Assembly: GCA_019261985.1 (NCBI GenBank) | Contig: JAFAQY010000128.1 | Location: 1 to 46,830, forward strand | Length of the DNA: 46,830 nt | Direction: 5' to 3' | Source: Bryobacterales bacterium | GTDB taxonomy: Bacteria; Acidobacteriota; Terriglobia; Bryobacterales; Bryobacteraceae | Part shown: positions 42,760-46,830 of the stretch, piece by piece | Position numbering within the stretch: position 1 is the first letter of the stretch | Layout: the number at the start of each line of letters is the position of its first letter | The notes under the pieces: generated by a model | Database searches by the model: none | What the model was told of the DNA's origin: nothing | What the model saw: only the letters and a program-made list of their open reading frames with translations | Translations under genes and position numbers: made by a program

Positions 42760-45700
42760 TTAGAACCCTCCGCTTGTCATCAGCGCGAGCCTGAGTTGGT
42801 CGGCTCGAGTGGTGTCACAGCTGAAACGGATGTTGCCCAGGTTTCCGGTTAGGGCTGCGTCCGTCTGGTTTAGGAAACCGAGTTTCTTTTCCCAGCCCGT
42901 CTCACCGCCCTCGTATGTGCCATATGCCTTGGCCGTGCTCAGCGTCGTGCCGGGCTGGAGATAACCACCTATCGTACTGAAAGCATCGCTTGTGGCGGCA
43001 GTGTAGCTCGTGTAGGGCGGCTTGGAGCAATCCCTGGTTTTCGGCCGACACGTCGTAAAGTGAAGGCTGTTGCCGTAAACGTTGTACTCTCCGCCGTTAA
43101 TGCTAGGGGCCGTGCCCAGGGAGCTCTCTGCCCTCCCGATGCCCAGAATAAACGCGAGATCGACGCCCGATGATTCCGACAGCCCGACTAGATACGTGCC
43201 CGCATCGCCGCTTAAGCCTGTCAGTAATGGCGATTTGCCCGTCCAGCCGTTGTAGTTACTGAGGTAGCGATCGGTCCACATGGCGAGCAGTTGGTCGCAA
43301 CTGTATTGCACTCCACCACTGCCACTGCCACCGCCGCCGCCCGCTCCGCCGCCCCCGCCACCACCGCCGCCCGGCGGAGCAAAAAAGACCACGCCCCATA
43401 ACCCTGTTCCGCCGCACTCCTGCTCGTAGCCCACCGGGTTCATCCACGCGAGTTGCGCGTAATAGCCGCAGCTCCCCGACATTCCGGGATCGTAGCAGCC
43501 GCCATAAAAGTCCAATGTCGAACACCACCCCGAGCCGGCCCAGATCCAATCCAGGCCGCTTGGGTCAGTATTATTGATCGGATCACCACCCGCATAGCTA
43601 TACCGGTTCCACGTTGTTGGATTCGACGCGCCGGTGTTCGGCTTGGGATCCGCCGACAAAAACCTCCCCATCCCCGGCTGCTCATATCGATTCACCGCGT
43701 AATCATTTCCGGTCTCGGGATCCCGCAAATACCCCGCGAACTTCTCCTTCCCATTGGCCGTCGCCGAAGGCCGCTCCTGCCCGTACGGATATGTCTTCAC
43801 GGTCGATCCTAACCGGTCCGTGTATGCCATCCCAGGCGCATTCTTAATTAGCTTCGAGCCAAAGTAGTAATTCGCGCTCGTCAATACCGCGACTCCACTG
43901 CTGATCTGATACGTCGCCAGCTTCTGCCCCGCCGGTCCCCAGAACGCGATCTCATCCACACTCGATCCATTGCCACGCCACACCCGCTGGTTCGACGGCG
44001 AATAGCCGTACTGCATTCCGCCCGGAACCGCTGACACACGGTTCTCGACATCGTAACCGTACGCGTTGGCTCCCGCGCACGAGGCATTCCCCATGACGTT
44101 GCCGTTCAGGTCCGCGCAGTCTGTCGTCTGCTGATTCGTCGCCGGATTATAGGTCACCCCCAAACCCGGCGCGTTCACTCCTGTCACGTTCGTCAGTTTC
44201 CCAAAGCCATCGTAGCTGAACGTCTGGCTCCAGTTCTGATTGCTCGCCGCCGAAGCCAGCCGGTTCAGCGAGTCGTACGTGTAGCTGATCTGTTCGCCGC
44301 TGATGAGAACCGACTGCGAAAGAATTTTTCCGCTGTTCTGACTCGGCGAGAAGTTGTATTGCATGTTCCAGACCGGCGATGTCAACTGAGTTAGTTGCTG
44401 TAGCGAATTGTAGGTGCGCGTTTCCGTCCCCCAGCTCCCGCCCGACAAGCTCAACAACTGCCCGCCCGCTCCGTAGCTCGCCGAAGCGATCACGCTTGTC
44501 CAGGTGTCGGACAGGGATGACAGCCGCCCCATCGAATCGTAAGTGTAACTTACTGCCGGCGCGCCCGGGTCGAACATCAGCCCGGAAATCACGGCATTCT
44601 CGGACGAGTTCGTGTTGGTCACCTGCAGCTTTACGTGCCCGCTCAAGCTCCACACCTCCCACACGCCGTTTTGGAACCCGGCCAGGTTGCGCGAATCCAG
44701 CACACTCCCCGTGTCTCCGTCCAGAATGCTGAGCGTCTGCGTCCGCCCGCCTCCAGGGCTGTCCCAATCCACGCAATACACCGCTACCCGATGCGTAAGT
44801 CCATCGGTGAAATCCATGTCTACGGTGTAGCTGCCGGAGGTGTACCAGGTCGCCGCAATGCGTGTGCCCGAGGAGGCCGTTTGCAGGGCCCGCACGTCCG
44901 TGGTGGCGCTCGCCCAAGTATAATTCGACTGGCCCGACGGCGTGACCGTGACGTATGCGGGATAAGCCGTGGTGTCGCCGATCACGTTGTAGCCGTCGCC
45001 GCCGCGAAACCCTTTCCAGGTCCCCTGGAGGCCGGTATCGGTTCGGATAAACACCGCCGAGTTGCCCGCCGCGCTCGGCCGGGGATACTGAATGCCCGTC
45101 AGCCGTCCCTCATTATCGTAGGTGAAGGTTCCCTTCAGATCCACGCCCCGGCCCTGCAAGCGTTTTCCAATCACCGCCCCACCGGAGTTATAGCTGTACA
45201 TCTCGACGAAGTTGCCGCCGCCCCCGTAGCATCCCGCGCCACCGTAGAGCACCGCCGTCAGCCGCCCTAGCGCATTCTGCGAATAGGTGGAATCGAACGG
45301 GTTGGTGTCGTAATAGTAGGAATCGACTCCGCAGTAGCCGCCGTAGTTGGCCACCAACTGGTGGTACACCAGGCTAAGCCGCCCATAAGGGTCGTAAGCA
45401 TAGATGTCCTGCTGATTTTTCCCGTCAATCCGGCCATTGATGCGCCCATTGCCCACGCTGTAGCTGGTTGTGTTGCTCTCGGGATTGATGGCGCTGGTGA
45501 GCAGGTTGCCGCTATAGCTGAAAGAGCGGGTCTGCGTCCCTGTCGGCCGTGGCATATATACGCTGGTCACGTGGCCCAGGATGTCGTAGGTGTAGTTGGT
45601 CACGTAGTCCGCGCCGCCCGCGGGATTGGGTTCATTCACCTGCGCGAGGTTGCCGACGCCGTCCATCGTGAACTTTTTCCACTTGCCCGCCGGATCGGTT

Positions 45701-46830
45701 GAGGTCGCGGTATTGGCGGAATACGAGTAGGTCGTCGTGGAAGCGCCGTCCGGCGCGACAACGCTCAAGGTTCGGCCGAGAGGGTCGTAGCCGTATACCG
45801 TCCACGCCGGAGTAGCACCCGGCGCGTGCGGCACGGCTTGCTTTAGGACCTTGCCCATGGGATCCGCCGCCACAGGTCCGTACACCGTTTCAGCCTGCGA
45901 GATGGTGGTCGAGCCGGTTCCGGTTTCGGTCAGAATCGTCCTGCCGAGCCCGTCCAAAGTCTGCCGCGTCCAACGGCCGTTCACGCTTGTCAAAATCGTC
46001 GCCGGCGAAGCCGTGTCGTTGTAGGTGGTCGTGGTGACTGCCCCGAAGGGCGAGGTTACCGAAGTCGGCCGGGCGTTGGCGTCGTAGCCGATCGAGACGC
46101 TCGCATTGTTCGGCCCCGTCGTGCTAGTCGTCCCCAGGAATGAGTTGTAGCTCATCGTCTGCGTGAGGCTGCCTGTAGTCAATTGCGAAGGCGCGGCGTA
46201 ATTTGTGGAACCATTCGTCGTCACGGCGACCATGACTCCATTCACCGTCATGCTGGCCGGCGCGCCCGCAACGTTATAAGTGAACGTCGTAGTGCCGTCC
46301 GGTCCAGTGATGGTCGTGGGATTACCCCGCGCCGTGACATTTTGCACGTTCGAGTCCCATTCCCGCAGTCCGCTCACGCTCGACAGCCCAGCGCCGTCGT
46401 ACGAGATGGTTGTGGTAGGCGATGACGTCAGACGGTTGAAAATGTATTGCGAGGTGTACGCGGAGGAGTTCAGATAGGTGAAATTATCCGTCCGCATCGG
46501 CGTGCTCAGGTTGTTCCAGTTGTAGTACACCACCTGAGTGACGTTGCCGTAGATGTCGACGGTTTGGTTGGTTTGTTTGACCGCTTGAGACGGCTGGCCC
46601 GGATCCAATACCGTCTGCGTGGCGGCGATGTAGCTGTTACCCACCGCATCTTGCACCCACCCGGGCACAACTTCGTCTCTCAAGGCCCACCCAGGCTCCT
46701 GGCGGCCGTAATATGTTGAGACCAGGCCCAATGCGGCGCCGCTTTGCCAAAAGTAATACAGTTTGTCGGAATTCCCGCTTGCGTCCGACACGACGGTGTA
46801 TTGGTGGACATATCCGGAAGGCGAGTTTGA
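42760..46830 (-). CDS. RHS-repeat protein with lysozyme/glucosaminidase-like C-terminal domain (N-terminus outside window)
   Basis: 1356 codons are visible; the frame is open to the window edge, so the N-terminus is missing and GTG 46791 is not a true start. YD/RHS repeats run through most of it (e.g. YDANARPTSVTSPFG, YDPLGRTLSVVAPDG, YDSLNRLASAAS). A beta-sandwich insert at about 44560-45035 interrupts them. The RHS core (DPETGNDYAVNRYEQPGMGR, FLSADP, NNTDPSGLDW) lies at 43555-43740. After a Gly-rich hinge (43308-43377) comes a C-terminal domain at 42760-43307: SSGVDLAFILGIGRAESSLG and YNVYGN, resembling GH73/lysozyme-like glucosaminidases, with the candidate catalytic Glu encoded at 43126-43128. 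RHS proteins form a shell around a C-terminal toxin. Confidence 0.92.
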   Translation of the reverse strand, partial: SNSPSGYVHQYTVVSDASGNSDKLYYFWQSGAALGLVSTYYGRQEPGWALRDEVVPGWVQDAVGNSYIAATQTVLDPGQPSQAVKQTNQTVDIYGNVTQVVYYNWNNLSTPMRTDNFTYLNSSAYTSQYIFNRLTSSPTTTISYDGAGLSSVSGLREWDSNVQNVTARGNPTTITGPDGTTTFTYNVAGAPASMTVNGVMVAVTTNGSTNYAAPSQLTTGSLTQTMSYNSFLGTTSTTGPNNASVSIGYDANARPTSVTSPFGAVTTTTYNDTASPATILTSVNGRWTRQTLDGLGRTILTETGTGSTTISQAETVYGPVAADPMGKVLKQAVPHAPGATPAWTVYGYDPLGRTLSVVAPDGASTTTYSYSANTATSTDPAGKWKKFTMDGVGNLAQVNEPNPAGGADYVTNYTYDILGHVTSVYMPRPTGTQTRSFSYSGNLLTSAINPESNTTSYSVGNGRINGRIDGKNQQDIYAYDPYGRLSLVYHQLVANYGGYCGVDSYYYDTNPFDSTYSQNALGRLTAVLYGGAGCYGGGGNFVEMYSYNSGGAVIGKRLQGRGVDLKGTFTYDNEGRLTGIQYPRPSAAGNSAVFIRTDTGLQGTWKGFRGGDGYNVIGDTTAYPAYVTVTPSGQSNYTWASATTDVRALQTASSGTRIAATWYTSGSYTVDMDFTDGLTHRVAVYCVDWDSPGGGRTQTLSILDGDTGSVLDSRNLAGFQNGVWEVWSLSGHVKLQVTNTNSSENAVISGLMFDPGAPAVSYTYDSMGRLSSLSDTWTSVIASASYGAGGQLLSLSGGSWGTETRTYNSLQQLTQLTSPVWNMQYNFSPSQNSGKILSQSVLISGEQISYTYDSLNRLASAASNQNWSQTFSYDGFGKLTNVTGVNAPGLGVTYNPATNQQTTDCADLNGNVMGNASCAGANAYGYDVENRVSAVPGGMQYGYSPSNQRVWRGNGSSVDEIAFWGPAGQKLATYQISSGVAVLTSANYYFGSKLIKNAPGMAYTDRLGSTVKTYPYGQERPSATANGKEKFAGYLRDPETGNDYAVNRYEQPGMGRFLSADPKPNTGASNPTTWNRYSYAGGDPINNTDPSGLDWIWAGSGWCSTLDFYGGCYDPGMSGSCGYYAQLAWMNPVGYEQECGGTGLWGVVFFAPPGGGGGGGGGAGGGGGSGSGGVQYSCDQLLAMWTDRYLSNYNGWTGKSPLLTGLSGDAGTYLVGLSESSGVDLAFILGIGRAESSLGTAPSINGGEYNVYGNSLHFTTCRPKTRDCSKPPYTSYTAATSDAFSTIGGYLQPGTTLSTAKAYGTYEGGETGWEKKLGFLNQTDAALTGNLGNIRFSCDTTRADQLRLALMTSGGF

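Noticed and set aside
42760-46830. Many near-repeats in the RHS gene considered as a CRISPR or satellite array
   Set aside because: Spacing is irregular and in frame; they encode degenerate YD repeats of the RHS protein.

Overview
The window looks like chromosomal DNA of an acidobacterium, most likely of the Bryobacter/Solibacter kind. This is inferred from gene content, not from a marker search. The signs are two very large Oar-like TonB-dependent transporters with carboxypeptidase-regulatory N-termini, many exported proteins ending their signal peptide in A-Q, KDO (Gram-negative LPS) genes, a DUF3300/DUF2950 pair, Uma2 genes, GC-rich codon use and many short interspersed palindromic elements. 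No tRNA, rRNA, CRISPR array or intact insertion sequence was seen.

Layout. 1-5250: hisS (cut by the window edge), alkB, an exported carboxymuconolactone-decarboxylase-fold protein, an exported thioredoxin-like protein translationally coupled to a membrane pyrophosphatase, and a small membrane coiled-coil protein. 5260-12650: two divergent TonB-dependent transporters with clear sigma-70-type promoters between them and a textbook terminator after the leftward one. 12950-18150: an exported unknown protein, an exported methyltransferase, a PLP aminotransferase, then a MarR regulator overlapping a ClC chloride transporter with CBS domains. 18240-23470: acetyl-CoA synthetase, a coiled-coil protein, and the DUF3300/DUF2950 pair. 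23430-26880 (leftward): kdsB-pyrG-kdsA, in which PyrG makes the CTP that KdsB uses to activate the KDO made through KdsA. 26938-27789: a BtuF-like binding protein. 27800-30000: a decayed zone with a broken Uma2 gene, an orphan ORF, a LysR gene split over several frames and another degenerate coding segment. 30039-31696: fliD with a small overlapping gene that is probably its chaperone. 31731-35645 (leftward): an exported HAD protein, then pepP-accB-accC. 35722-37702: Uma2, an exported DinB-like protein and an FAH-family hydrolase. 37790-40202 (leftward): an ABC-2 polysaccharide-type exporter with two different permeases. 40245-42116: two exported proteins (the first DUF3108-like). 42185-46830 (leftward): a large RHS protein with a lysozyme/glucosaminidase-like C-terminal tip, followed 2 nt later by a small exported protein.

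Most interesting signals: (1) the RHS protein with a GH73-like tip and a coupled signal-peptide protein, which could be a toxin with a periplasmic immunity or accessory protein; (2) a family of GTGGGGC-bounded multi-hairpin elements whose stems show compensatory changes, one supplying the last codons of a gene and one abutting the start codon of kdsA; (3) a recurring layout of a -10 box, about 6 nt, then the start codon, at many unrelated genes, which suggests widespread leaderless mRNAs; (4) several enzyme folds that are normally cytoplasmic but here carry export signals.

Starts were re-chosen by family alignment, signal peptides and ribosome-binding sites wherever the longest frame was clearly too long.
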